Assembly: GCA_025149125.1 (NCBI GenBank)
Contig: CP102272.1
Location: forward strand, 5,456,001-5,520,000
Direction of reading: 5' to 3'
Origin: [Clostridium] asparagiforme DSM 15981
GTDB taxonomy: Bacteria > Bacillota > Clostridia > Lachnospirales > Lachnospiraceae
Length of the DNA stretch: 64,000 nucleotides
Below are positions 1 to 8,815 of this stretch, piece after piece. A program made the translations under genes and the position numbers. Numbering within the stretch: position 1 is the first letter of the stretch; every line of letters begins with the position of its first letter. The notes under the pieces were generated by a model. The model was not told the origin of the DNA, made no database searches, and saw only the letters and a list, made by a program, of their open reading frames with translations.

Positions 1-307
1 CTCTCACCAATTCCCCCACATAATCCGGCTCCGGCTCCGTGTCATTATTTAACAGGATCACATAAGGCGTATCCGCCGCCTTGATCCCCACATTCACCGC
101 CCCGGAAAATCCCGTATTCTTCTCCAGAAAAATCGTGGGAACACCGCGCTCCTTCAGCCATTCCACGCTGCCGTCCGTAGACCCGTTGTCCACCACCAGC
201 ACCTTAAAATGCCGGTACACCTGTAAATCCAGCGCCGCGAAGCAATCCTCCATGAACCGCAGTCCGTTATAATTCGGTATCACCACCGTCACCATCGTCC
301 GCTTCAT
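1..307 (-). CDS. Family 2 glycosyltransferase, N-terminal part (cut by window edge)
   Basis: Read on the minus strand from an ATG at 307, this frame stays open to the window edge and gives about 102 residues. It opens with a GT-A nucleotide-binding start (VTVVIPNYNG), then VVDNGSTDGS, and ends near LLNNDTEPEP, the DxD-type metal/nucleotide-sugar motif of GT2 enzymes. It overlaps the stop of the upstream gene by four bases (ATGA), so it is translated with that glycosyltransferase as the last visible gene of the 8.8-kb operon. It most likely adds one sugar of a cell-surface rhamnose- or deoxysugar-containing polymer on the cytoplasmic face. The acceptor and donor cannot be read from sequence, and the C-terminal half is outside the window. 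Confidence 0.85.
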   Translation of the reverse strand, partial: MKRTMVTVVIPNYNGLRFMEDCFAALDLQVYRHFKVLVVDNGSTDGSVEWLKERGVPTIFLEKNTGFSGAVNVGIKAADTPYVILLNNDTEPEPDYVGELVR

Positions 308-2520
308 GCCTGTTCCTCCGGCGCAAACCGGTCATACACGCTCAGATCATAGGGTTCCCCGATTTTCTCCTTCAGCAGATCCCGCAGCGCGAAATTAGAC
401 TTGCGCAGCGTCAGATTCGGATTATAATACGGATCTCCATTTTGAATGATATCCGGCCACTTCTTAATAAAAACCGCCACCTCCCGGTTAAACCGCTCGA
501 TCTTCTCCGGCGTATCCTCCAGCCCTCTGGACTTAGACTCATAGTGATACAGCAACGCATACGGCGCATACACCACCAGTTTCCCCAAACTGCGCACCTT
601 CATGCAATAGTCGATATCATTAAAAGCCACGGCCAACTCCTCCGAAAGCCCGCCCACCTGATCGAACACCGACTTTTTCGTCATCATGCAGGCCGCCGTC
701 ACCGCGCTGTAATCCTGGGCGCACATCGCCCGGTGGAAATAACTGTTCTCCGCCTTATGCAGCCCGATAAACGTGTGCCCGGCAATCCCGCCGAACCCGA
801 CCACCACGCCCGCGTGCTGGATCGTATCGTCCGCATACAGCAGTCTCGCGCCCACAATCCCAACGTCCTCGCGCTGACAGAAACCCAACATTTCCTGAAT
901 ACAATCCGGCTCAATAATCTCCGTATCGTTATTCAGCAGCAGCAGATATTCTCCCGCTGCAAACCCGGCCCCAAAATTATTAATGGCCGAGTAATTAAAC
1001 TCCCGCTCCCAGGTCACCACCCGCACATTCCCATGCTCCGCCTGAAGCCGCTCATAATACGCAAAGGTTTCCGCCTCCGTGCTATTATTCTCCACAATCA
1101 CAAATTCCAGATTCCGATAAGTCGCCCGCTCCATCAGCGACTTCACGCAGACATCCAGATCCTGCCAGTGATCCTTATTGGGAATCACTACCGACACCAG
1201 CGGTTCCCCCTGAATCTTAAACTTCGTGCGATAAATCCCAAAGTCCACACCCTTCACCACGGACTCCGCCTCGATTCCCATGCGCTCATAGTGCGCCATA
1301 ATGGCTCTGGCCCCTGCCTCAAAGGCATACCGCTTGCTCTCCGGGTTGCTGGCCGTGGAATTCTGATGGCAGCGCCAGTGGTACAGCACCTTGGGAATAT
1401 GGTAAACTTCCTTCGCCGCCTCCGTGCACCGGAAAATGAAATCATAGTCCTGAGCCCCATCAAACTCCTGCCGGAACCTTCCCACCGTTTCCAGCAGATC
1501 CATCCGCACCACAAACAAATGGCAGATATAATTCACGCTGGTCAAAAGATCCGGGTTGAAATCCGGCTTGAAATGCGGGTCGAACAGCGCCTTCCCGTCC
1601 ATGTCCAGCTTGTCCTCGTCCGAATAAATCACCTGTGCATTGGGCCGCTCGTTAATCGCCTTCACCACCTCATACAGCGCATGAGGCGGAAGCGTGTCGT
1701 CGTGGTCCGCAAGCACCAGAAAATCCCCCCGCGCCATATCCATGGCCGCGTTGGTATTTCCCGCGATCCCCTTATTTTCACCCAAAATCTGGTAACGAAT
1801 CCGTGAATCCTTCTCCGCGTACCTGCGCAGCACCCGCTCCAGGCTCTCGCCCTTGGGGCTGCCGTCGGCGATGCAAACCTCCCAGTTGGTATACGTCTGG
1901 GCCAGGATGGAGTCCAGCATCTCCTTCAAATACCGCTCCGGCGTCTTGTAAGCCGGAATGGCGATGGACAGCCTGGGCTCAAAATCGAACAATTTCTTCC
2001 TCTGGGCCTCCAGCTCCTCCTCCGTGGGTTTGGTCAGCTCGTACCACTCCCCGTAATCATAGTCGTTGTCCAGCCCCTGAAGCTTGTGTTTGGACTTGAC
2101 CACCAGGGCCTTCAGGCCGTGTTCCTTCCAGAAATCCATAGCCACATGGACCGTTTCCATGTTCATCAGGTCCTTGAGTTTCTCGATGCGCTTGTGGGCC
2201 ACGCTGGAACGCCTGGCGATCAGCTCCTCATTATATTTGATCTTCGCCTGCTTCCCCTCGCAGCGGATCAGCAGGAAATAGTTTTTTCCGCGCTCATAGG
2301 GAAACCGGATATCAAACCCGAAGTCCCTGTCATAACATTTTTTATAATAAATCTGGCTCACATCGTCCCGTCTGGTGGGGACATACTTAAATTTCACCGG
2401 GTTGTGCCGCTCGTCCTCCACACGGAACGTCGCCTTGCTCTCCGGGGATTTGCCGATCACCCAGCCGTTTAAGGTAATGGAATTTTCCCGGATCCGGACC
2501 ACATCAACTTTATATTTCAT
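304..2520 (-). CDS. Tandem-domain family 2 glycosyltransferase (738 aa)
   Basis: A large cytoplasmic enzyme with two GT-A/GT2 modules. Residues 1-180 are an N-terminal extension without a motif I recognise. Module 1 starts about residue 184 (LSIAIPAYKT) and has DHDD at 272-275. Module 2 starts about 441 (LVSVVIPNKD) and has LNNDTE at 529-534 and a later DID near 645. Such double GT2 proteins are common in O-antigen, rhamnan and glycoprotein-glycan loci, where each module can make a different linkage. It is preceded by the GtrB-like gene after a 3-bp gap and followed by another GT2 with an ATGA overlap, so it is clearly part of one operon. Codon use is G+C-rich like its neighbours. Family assignment is firm; substrate is unknown. 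Confidence 0.9.
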   Translation of the reverse strand: MKYKVDVVRIRENSITLNGWVIGKSPESKATFRVEDERHNPVKFKYVPTRRDDVSQIYYKKCYDRDFGFDIRFPYERGKNYFLLIRCEGKQAKIKYNEELIARRSSVAHKRIEKLKDLMNMETVHVAMDFWKEHGLKALVVKSKHKLQGLDNDYDYGEWYELTKPTEEELEAQRKKLFDFEPRLSIAIPAYKTPERYLKEMLDSILAQTYTNWEVCIADGSPKGESLERVLRRYAEKDSRIRYQILGENKGIAGNTNAAMDMARGDFLVLADHDDTLPPHALYEVVKAINERPNAQVIYSDEDKLDMDGKALFDPHFKPDFNPDLLTSVNYICHLFVVRMDLLETVGRFRQEFDGAQDYDFIFRCTEAAKEVYHIPKVLYHWRCHQNSTASNPESKRYAFEAGARAIMAHYERMGIEAESVVKGVDFGIYRTKFKIQGEPLVSVVIPNKDHWQDLDVCVKSLMERATYRNLEFVIVENNSTEAETFAYYERLQAEHGNVRVVTWEREFNYSAINNFGAGFAAGEYLLLLNNDTEIIEPDCIQEMLGFCQREDVGIVGARLLYADDTIQHAGVVVGFGGIAGHTFIGLHKAENSYFHRAMCAQDYSAVTAACMMTKKSVFDQVGGLSEELAVAFNDIDYCMKVRSLGKLVVYAPYALLYHYESKSRGLEDTPEKIERFNREVAVFIKKWPDIIQNGDPYYNPNLTLRKSNFALRDLLKEKIGEPYDLSVYDRFAPEEQA

Positions 2521-2523
2521 CGT

Positions 2524-3501
2524 TTACTCACCATCCTGTATCTGCCGCGCCCCGGACTTCTCATCCCCGCCAAAATTCAGCCGCTCTTCCTCGATCACCA
2601 GAGGCCGTTTCATCACCCGCTGGTTGATGCTCATAATATATTCCCCAAGCAATCCAATGAAGAAAATCTGAATTGACCCAAGAAACAGCATCCCGATCAG
2701 CATGGGCGCCATGCCGGCCGGAAAACGGTCCCACCAGATCAGCTTCATCACCAGGTAGACGAGGGCCACCACCATGCTGAGCCCGGCGCAGATGCTGCCG
2801 AAAATGGTAGCCAGCCGCAGCCCTACCTTGGTGTAGGAAGTGATACTCAGCATCGCCGCGTCGTACAGGCGGTAGAAATTGTTGCTGGTCTTGCCGGCCC
2901 GGCGCAGGGGCTGCTCGTAGGGTATTTCCTTGCGCTTAAAGCCCAGCTCCGCCACAATTCCGCGCAAAAACGGCGTGGGATCATTCAGTCCCCGCAGAAC
3001 CTGGATAAATTTGGCATCATAAAGGCCAAAGCCGGTAAACTGCTCGATCTGCTCCACGTCGGAAAGCTTTTTGATCAGCTTGTAATAACATCCCCTGAGC
3101 CAGTACATAAACTTGTTCTCCTGGCTGCTCTTCTTGATGCCGATCACAATTTTATACCCGGACTCCCACTCCCGCACGTACTGGGGAATCATCTCCACCG
3201 GGTCCTGGAAATCCGCCGCCATGAGAATGGTGCAGTCCCCGCTGGTCTGCAGCATGGCGTAATAGGGGGAATTAAACTGGCCGAAATTCTTGGCGTTAAA
3301 AATCGCCTTGATGTCCGGGTCGCTCTGACAGAGCCCCCGCAGCAGCTCCCGGGTCCGGTCCCTCGAATCATTGTCGATAAAAATCAGCTCGTACCGGTAA
3401 TCCGCCAGCTCCTTCTCAAACAGGGCCGTGATCGCGCGGCTTAAGGGGATTACATTCTCTTCTTCGTTATAACAAGGCACTACAATACTTATGGTTTTCA
3501 T
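2524..3501 (-). CDS. GtrB/DPM1-like membrane glycosyltransferase (325 aa)
   Basis: A GT2 domain fills residues 1-215: ISIVVPCYNEEENV at the start, IDNDSRDRT at 42-50, and the AADFQDP metal motif at 95-101. Two hydrophobic stretches follow at about 228-255 and 262-295, the architecture of GtrB, ArnC-type and dolichol-phosphate-mannose-synthase-like enzymes. These move a sugar from a nucleotide donor onto polyprenyl phosphate at the inner membrane face, giving a lipid-linked donor for extracytoplasmic modification. No GtrA flippase or GT-C partner is visible beside it, so the later steps are unknown. It lies 37 bp after the alcohol dehydrogenase gene and directly before the double GT2. The general class is firm; the sugar is not known. 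Confidence 0.87.
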   Translation of the reverse strand: MKTISIVVPCYNEEENVIPLSRAITALFEKELADYRYELIFIDNDSRDRTRELLRGLCQSDPDIKAIFNAKNFGQFNSPYYAMLQTSGDCTILMAADFQDPVEMIPQYVREWESGYKIVIGIKKSSQENKFMYWLRGCYYKLIKKLSDVEQIEQFTGFGLYDAKFIQVLRGLNDPTPFLRGIVAELGFKRKEIPYEQPLRRAGKTSNNFYRLYDAAMLSITSYTKVGLRLATIFGSICAGLSMVVALVYLVMKLIWWDRFPAGMAPMLIGMLFLGSIQIFFIGLLGEYIMSINQRVMKRPLVIEEERLNFGGDEKSGARQIQDGE

Positions 3502-3538
3502 ATTATCTCTCGTTTACTCCAGGATATCGTATTTGCGT

Positions 3539-4600
3539 TCAATCGTTTTGTACCATGACCTTGACCAGGTCTTTGGGCTTGTGGTGCATGAGCTCCAACG
3601 CCTCCTCCACCTTGTCCAGGCCGTGCAGCCGGTGGGTCACCATTTTCCCCGGGTCCACCCGCTTGTACTGAACCATTTTCAGCATACGCTCGATGCGGGC
3701 GCGGCCGCCTCTGGCCAGCTCCATGTGGATGGTCTTTCCGGCCATGCCTCTGCCGCCGGAAAATTTCGGATAGCCGATGGAGCCGGTTCCGCCGTAATAA
3801 TTCACATTGGAAACCGTTCCAATGCCGTAGCGCACCATGTCCACGGCCTGGGTGAACACCTCGTCCCCGCCGCCGCAGATGATCACGCCGTCCGCCCCGA
3901 GACCGTCCGTCATGTCAAGGACCTGCTCCACCACGTCCCCGTCCCGGTAGCTGATGACATCCGTGGCTCCGTACTCTCTGGCCAACGCGGCGCAGACCGG
4001 GCGGGTTCCCACGCCGATGATCCGCGCCGCGCCCATGTGGGCCGCCCCGGCCACCGCCATCAGGCCGATGGGCCCGATGCCCAGCACGACCACGGTATCG
4101 CCGGCCTTGATATCCGCGTATTCCGCTCCCGTAAAGCCGGTGGTCATGGTGTCCACGCACATCAGCGCCTGCTCCAGCGTGACCCCCGGGGGAATCTTCG
4201 CCAGCGTGGTGTCCGCGTCCGGAATCAGAAACCGCTCCGCAAATACCCCCGGCTGGGTTCTGCCCAGCTGGTGGCCGGAAAATGGCTTCCCGGCGTGGCG
4301 GTCGTTGCCCTCCTGGATCGCCAGAGCCCGCCAGTCCGGCGTGATGGCCGGAACCGCGACGATCTCTCCGGGAGAGAAATCCCGCACCTGGTCCCCCACC
4401 TCCAGAATCCGCGCCACGCACTCATGACCCAGAATCAGATTGGGCGCCTTGGGCGAACCCCCGCCGTACACGGTGTGCACGTCCGACGAGCAAGGCGTCA
4501 TGGCCACCGGGGCGAGTATTGCCCCGTAAGGGACGAGAGACGGCTCGGGAGCGTCATGCCAGCCGACTACTCCTGGTTTTTTTAGTACGAATGCTTTCAT
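3539..4600 (-). CDS. Zinc-dependent secondary-alcohol/polyol dehydrogenase (MDR family, 353 aa)
   Basis: A medium-chain dehydrogenase that closely resembles the NADP-dependent secondary alcohol dehydrogenases of Thermoanaerobacter brockii and Clostridium beijerinckii. The catalytic zinc ligands are at the same positions: Cys37, His59, Glu60, and Asp149 in VDTMTTG. A Rossmann loop GIGPIG lies at 173-178, and GTRP at about 196-199 matches the NADP-phosphate-binding GSRP. In a glycan operon between a methyltransferase and a GT2, a role in reducing or oxidising a keto group of a sugar, polyol or side chain is more plausible than fermentation, but this is inference. Similarity to the C. beijerinckii enzyme comes from memory, not a search. 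A long open frame opposite it is only a codon-bias shadow. Confidence 0.88.
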   Translation of the reverse strand: MKAFVLKKPGVVGWHDAPEPSLVPYGAILAPVAMTPCSSDVHTVYGGGSPKAPNLILGHECVARILEVGDQVRDFSPGEIVAVPAITPDWRALAIQEGNDRHAGKPFSGHQLGRTQPGVFAERFLIPDADTTLAKIPPGVTLEQALMCVDTMTTGFTGAEYADIKAGDTVVVLGIGPIGLMAVAGAAHMGAARIIGVGTRPVCAALAREYGATDVISYRDGDVVEQVLDMTDGLGADGVIICGGGDEVFTQAVDMVRYGIGTVSNVNYYGGTGSIGYPKFSGGRGMAGKTIHMELARGGRARIERMLKMVQYKRVDPGKMVTHRLHGLDKVEEALELMHHKPKDLVKVMVQND

Positions 4601-4652
4601 AGAGGGAGGGATCCTTTCTTTTTATGTGTTTGGTAGGGGGAATTCGCGGGCC

Positions 4653-4695
4653 GTCCTAAGGAATCCACCAGGCTTTGCCTGGTACCCCTTAGGAC
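4653..4695. repeat. Strong inverted repeat between methyltransferase and dehydrogenase genes
   Basis: Two nested stems: GTCCTAAGG at 4653-4661 pairs with CCTTAGGAC at 4687-4695, and ACCAGGC pairs with GCCTGGT inside. It sits in the 105-bp gap between two co-directional genes. Neither side has a convincing T-run, so it is more likely an mRNA processing/stability hairpin or a small dispersed palindrome than a true terminator. Confidence 0.55.
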
Positions 4696-4705
4696 AAGGG
4701 AACTC

Positions 4706-5839
4706 TTATAACGTCTCCAGGTGATTGAACCGCATCGCGCGGACTTCCACGTCTTTGCCGAACCGCTCCCGGATACTTGCTGCGATCTCGTCGGTATACC
4801 CTGGTGCGGTGATCACGATGGCGTCCACCGGGTGTTCTTCAAAATGTTCCGGGCCTACGATGGGCAGGTGGGAGGCGGGTGCGAATTTTCCCTGCTTGAA
4901 CGGGGCGGAATCGATGATGTACTCCGCCTTTTTCCCCAGCTTGGTGGTGGCCGCCAGCGTGAAGCCCTGGTGGCTGGCGCCCCAGATGGCGACCTTCTTA
5001 TTCCACGCCTTGAGGTATTTCAGGTACGTGTCCATTTCCTTGCGCAGGTTCACATAACATTCCAGCAGATTCCCCGTCTCCATCTGCGGACGCTTTTTAA
5101 CCACTACTGACAGGGTGTCCCGGTTGATGATCTCGCATTCCTCCACCACAAAACCGTTCCGCTCCAGAAGCGGTGTCAGGGTGTCAAAGGTATAGTAGGC
5201 GATGTGATCCCGGATCAGCTCGTAATAGCTGTTGTGGTCCATGATATACTCAAAGCTGGGCACTGTAATCAGGCCCATGCCGTCGTCGTCCAGATTGCGG
5301 TGGATCGCCTGCAGCATGGCGCAGGGATCCGGCTGGTGCTCCAAAAAATTGAAGGACAGAAACACATCGTAAGGCCCGTCCGGAAAAACCGTGTCCTCCG
5401 TCTCCGTAAACCCTTCCGTCACATCCAGACCGCGCTCCCTGGCCAGGGCCACCAGCCTGGGATCGTGCTCGATTCCGTGGACCTCCACCGGGAACTCGGA
5501 CAACACGCTTAAAAATTCGCCCTGTCCGCAGCCCACCTCAATAAACCGTTTTCCTTCCAGGTGGTAGGTGTCGATCAGATGCCGGTACTGGTATCTGCGC
5601 AGCTCCACCATTGTCTTGGAAAATCCCCCGGCCCGGATCACATCCCGGTAATAATCCACCGGCTCACAGTCAAACTGAACCAGCCCGCAGCCGGCGCATT
5701 GACATAAGTCCAGAGTCAGCCCTTCGTCCGTCTTAACGCCCTCTGCCTCCGGCATGTGCTGGGCCGAAGCGGGCATGTTATCTAGCGTAAGCAGCGGCGT
5801 CTCCCACAAAGGGGCGCCGCAGGCGATGCATCGTTTCAT
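4706..5839 (-). CDS. Zinc-ribbon sugar C-methyltransferase (377 aa)
   Basis: Three-part layout of the TylC3/NovU-type sugar C-methyltransferases. A zinc-binding N-terminus has Cys4, Cys7, Cys48 and Cys51 (CIACG ... CAGCG). A class I SAM domain has EVGCGQGEF at 101-109. A C-terminal domain from about 260 begins VAIWGASHQG, which resembles the family's C-terminal domain. Family members put a methyl group on a carbon of an NDP-4-keto-sugar. The start overlaps the stop of the upstream epimerase gene by four bases, so the two are coupled. With the epimerase and the YerE-like enzyme upstream this suggests a branched or C-methylated deoxysugar. The enzyme that forms the NDP-4-keto sugar is not in this operon and must be elsewhere. 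Confidence 0.88.
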   Translation of the reverse strand: MKRCIACGAPLWETPLLTLDNMPASAQHMPEAEGVKTDEGLTLDLCQCAGCGLVQFDCEPVDYYRDVIRAGGFSKTMVELRRYQYRHLIDTYHLEGKRFIEVGCGQGEFLSVLSEFPVEVHGIEHDPRLVALARERGLDVTEGFTETEDTVFPDGPYDVFLSFNFLEHQPDPCAMLQAIHRNLDDDGMGLITVPSFEYIMDHNSYYELIRDHIAYYTFDTLTPLLERNGFVVEECEIINRDTLSVVVKKRPQMETGNLLECYVNLRKEMDTYLKYLKAWNKKVAIWGASHQGFTLAATTKLGKKAEYIIDSAPFKQGKFAPASHLPIVGPEHFEEHPVDAIVITAPGYTDEIAASIRERFGKDVEVRAMRFNHLETL

Positions 5840-6783
5840 TTGCTATTCTCCTTATAAAACTCATGGTTGGCAATCATTTCCCGGATTCCCTCCTCAAAGG
5901 AGATCCTGGGCTGAAAATTCGCAGTCCGGTATAATTTCCCCGTATCCGGGTTCAGCGACACCACGCCCTCCGCGTTGGGCGGACGTTTTCCGTACTCAAA
6001 GGTGCCGCGGCCTCCGCAAAGGCGGTGGATTTCCCCGATAAACTCCCGCAGCGGCCTGGTGTCGTTACCCGCCACATTATACACGCCGGAAGGGGATTTT
6101 GCAAGCAGCAGACCGGTAATCGCCCGGACCGCATCTTTAATATAGAGATAATTCCACAGCTGGGTGCAGGCTCCAAACTCCATATGCCCGCCCTTTAAAA
6201 AGGTGTCCACGCAACTGGACACCAGAGACCAGGGATGGTCTCCCGGCCCGTAAACGCTGAAAATCCGGGCGTGCAGATAGGTGATTCCCAGCTCTGCAGC
6301 CCTCTCCCCGACCCGGCGGCAGACCTCTAACTTGTCCTTGCCGTACTCCGACACCGGATGGCAGGGGGAATCCTCGCGCATAAGACCGTCCGCAATCCCG
6401 TACTCCGCCTGGGAACCGCTAAACAGAAAGCGGGTGCAGCCCAGACGCGCGGCTGCCCCCAACGCCTCCAGGGCATAACCAATGTTGCGGGCCTGAATCT
6501 CAGGATTCGTGCGGTTGGCGCTCCCCGAGCCCTCCCAGCCCAGATGGAGCCACAGGTCCGCCCGTCCCTCCAGGGCCGGGTGGCGGTCCAGCGTCCCGCA
6601 GGCGCTAAGATCCACCGGAAGCACAGTCAGCTGCCCGCCGGTCTCCCGCTGCATTGCTTCCAGTTCCCCCCGCCCGGCCGAATCCGGGCGCACCGCCGCA
6701 AACACCTGATGGCGTTTTTCCAGCAGTTCCTCCACAACGGCCCTGCCGATAAAACTGGTGGCTCCGGTCACAACAATACGCAT
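5836..6783 (-). CDS. NAD-dependent sugar epimerase/dehydratase (extended SDR, 315 aa)
   Basis: Extended short-chain dehydrogenase. GATSFIG at 7-13 is the Rossmann glycine motif, serines in FSGSQAEYG lie near 122-124, and the catalytic pair is Tyr147 with Lys151 (YGKDK). It also has a C-terminal NDP-sugar-binding part. Homologues act as 4-ketoreductases or epimerases finishing deoxysugar nucleotides. It lies 28 bp downstream of the TPP enzyme and overlaps the C-methyltransferase by four bases. In this setting it probably reduces or epimerises the methylated or branched 4-keto sugar. The exact reaction cannot be decided from sequence. Confidence 0.87.
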   Translation of the reverse strand: MRIVVTGATSFIGRAVVEELLEKRHQVFAAVRPDSAGRGELEAMQRETGGQLTVLPVDLSACGTLDRHPALEGRADLWLHLGWEGSGSANRTNPEIQARNIGYALEALGAAARLGCTRFLFSGSQAEYGIADGLMREDSPCHPVSEYGKDKLEVCRRVGERAAELGITYLHARIFSVYGPGDHPWSLVSSCVDTFLKGGHMEFGACTQLWNYLYIKDAVRAITGLLLAKSPSGVYNVAGNDTRPLREFIGEIHRLCGGRGTFEYGKRPPNAEGVVSLNPDTGKLYRTANFQPRISFEEGIREMIANHEFYKENSK

Positions 6784-6811
6784 GTCACATACTCCTTCAC
6801 AGTCCCGGACC

Positions 6812-8815
6812 TTATTCCTTGATCCTGGGAATCATCATATTGGCGTCCATCTCTTCATCCGGCAGGAAGGGAGACAGATCCTCCAGGGGCGGAGACACCA
6901 TAGTCCCGTCCGGCAGGCGCTTGGCCGAGGACTTGGGCTCGAAATTCTGGTCCCGGCTGACAAACACCTCACAGATCACCGGTCCGTCGATGGCCAATGT
7001 CTGCTCCACCGCCTCCGGCAGCTGGCTGTTGTGGTAAGCGGCCACATAGGGATAGCCGTAGGCCGCGGCCAGCTTCTCCATGGACGGGAAGCTCAGATCC
7101 CCGCTGTCCACACCGATGCCCACCAGGGGCTCCCCGAAAAAATTCTTCTGGGTCTGGCGGATGGAATGATAGCCGCCGTTATTGATCAAAAATATCTTAA
7201 TATTCATCTCATGGTGAATAATGGTCTGCAGTTCCTGCAGATTCATCTGGATGCTGCCGTCCCCGGTGAGCAGGATCAGGTCCTTCCCGGTCGCCCGGTC
7301 GCCCTGGTGGTAGCACTGCTGATCCCTGGAAGCCGCCCACACGCCAATGGCCGCCGGCAGGTCGTAGCCCATGGCCGCAATGGCGGAATTGGTGATAAAC
7401 CGCTGGCCCTTCTTAATCACCCAGGCGTGACCGCCCACCACGCAGGCGGAGCCGTTTCCAACCACCGTGATCTGGCCCTCCTCAAGGCGGCTGCTGATCT
7501 CCTTGATCATGGCGTATACATTGGCCGGTTCCTCATCACTGTGCGCAAAATGCTTGGGCAGCACCACCGGATATTTCTCCTTCCACATCCGGCAGGTCTC
7601 GATCCAGCTCATGCCGGCAAGCCCCTGGCCGCCGCCAAAGAACGGTTTCCAGCCGGCTTCTCCCCCGGCGCTTCCCCCCTCCGCGGTCAGAATCTCGTCC
7701 AGCACCTTGTCCATCTGCTCTAAAAGGTCCCTGGCGTCCCCGTGAATCCGCATATCGCTGTGAACCGAAGGCTTCTTTAACTCTTCCTCATCGATGTCGT
7801 TGACAATCACGTAAGCTGCTCTGGCCCAGGTGCCGTAGTTGTAGCCAACCTGGCGGATGCTCAGGCGGCTGCCGATGCTCAGCACCAGATCGCTGTTCTG
7901 GATGGCAAAATTCCCGGGGCGGTCGCCCATATTGCCCGCGCGGCCCACGTACAGCGGATCGTCGTCGCACATCAGATCCTCGCTGTCCCAGCCGGTAATC
8001 ACCGGAACGCCCAGCTTGTTCACCACACGTTCAAACACGTCGAAGGCTTTGCCGATGCGGATTCCATTTCCGGCGTTGATCACCGGACGCTGCGCAGCGC
8101 GGATCTTTTCGATCACGGCCATCGCCGTCTCCCGCGCCACCGGCGGGGGCAGAACCTGGCGTTTTTCGCCTTTTCCGGCAAAATCCCCGGGAATGCCGTG
8201 GGAATCCTGGGCTTCTTTCGTGCCCCAGCCGGTCCCGCCCGCCTCGTAGGCCGCAGGGTCGAATCCTACCAGCGCCTCCGTCTCGATCTGAGCGGACTGT
8301 ACATTTAAAGGGATGTCCAGCCAACAGGGGCCCGGGCGGCCGGACTGGGACAGATACAATGCCTTCTCCAGGCAGAACCGGATGCGCTCCGGATCGATCA
8401 CCATCTCGCTGTATTTGGTCATACAGTCGATGGACTTGCAGATGTCAAACTCCTGATCACCCATGGCGCGGATTCCCACGCCGGACCAGCGGGCCGTGGT
8501 GTCATAGCGCACCTGACCGGAGAGCACCAGCATGGGAATGGAATCCAGCCAGCCGCCCACAACCCCGGTGATCGCGTTGGTTCCGCCTGGGCCGGTGGTC
8601 ACGCAGAGCGCCGCGATCCGGTTGTGAATCCGCGCGTAAGACTCCGCCGCCATGGCGCTGGCCTGCTCATGATGATTGTACAGGCAGTGAAGCCCTTCCT
8701 TATGTCCCAGGGCGTCATTCAAATGCATGGCTCCCCCGCCGGTCACCGTGAACACCTGGCAAATTCCCGCCTCCACCAACCGATCGGCAATATAGTCGGA
8801 CAATCTTTTTTTCAT
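6812..8815 (-). CDS. YerE-like acetolactate-synthase-family TPP enzyme (667 aa)
   Basis: A thiamine-diphosphate enzyme of the acetohydroxyacid-synthase fold. The cofactor-activating glutamate is Glu50 (NHHEQASAMAAE), a central domain covers about 215-370, and the pyrophosphate/Mg motif is GDGS at 518-521 followed by INN at about 544-546. I chose the ATG at 8815 because GAGGAG lies nine bases before it; an ATG two codons upstream is too close, and a longer open frame reaches 8926 without a ribosome site. In polysaccharide loci such proteins include YerE, which adds a two-carbon unit from pyruvate to a 4-keto-3,6-dideoxy sugar (yersiniose). The pairing with epimerase, C-methyltransferase and dehydrogenase fits a branched sugar. 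A second paralogue lies at 31627-33426. Confidence 0.85.
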   Translation of the reverse strand: MKKRLSDYIADRLVEAGICQVFTVTGGGAMHLNDALGHKEGLHCLYNHHEQASAMAAESYARIHNRIAALCVTTGPGGTNAITGVVGGWLDSIPMLVLSGQVRYDTTARWSGVGIRAMGDQEFDICKSIDCMTKYSEMVIDPERIRFCLEKALYLSQSGRPGPCWLDIPLNVQSAQIETEALVGFDPAAYEAGGTGWGTKEAQDSHGIPGDFAGKGEKRQVLPPPVARETAMAVIEKIRAAQRPVINAGNGIRIGKAFDVFERVVNKLGVPVITGWDSEDLMCDDDPLYVGRAGNMGDRPGNFAIQNSDLVLSIGSRLSIRQVGYNYGTWARAAYVIVNDIDEEELKKPSVHSDMRIHGDARDLLEQMDKVLDEILTAEGGSAGGEAGWKPFFGGGQGLAGMSWIETCRMWKEKYPVVLPKHFAHSDEEPANVYAMIKEISSRLEEGQITVVGNGSACVVGGHAWVIKKGQRFITNSAIAAMGYDLPAAIGVWAASRDQQCYHQGDRATGKDLILLTGDGSIQMNLQELQTIIHHEMNIKIFLINNGGYHSIRQTQKNFFGEPLVGIGVDSGDLSFPSMEKLAAAYGYPYVAAYHNSQLPEAVEQTLAIDGPVICEVFVSRDQNFEPKSSAKRLPDGTMVSPPLEDLSPFLPDEEMDANMMIPRIKE

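Noticed and set aside
442..1806. 454-codon open frame on the plus strand opposite the tandem glycosyltransferase
   Set aside because: His/Arg/Ile-rich translation without domains or ribosome site; it mirrors the codon bias of the real gene on the other strand.
3491..4585. 364-codon open frame opposite the alcohol dehydrogenase
   Set aside because: Antisense shadow of a G+C-rich gene that has all its zinc ligands; the translation is His/Arg/Val-rich and unlike any protein.
6758..7723. 321-codon open frame opposite the TPP enzyme
   Set aside because: Same reason: shadow of a strongly supported gene, no start signals.
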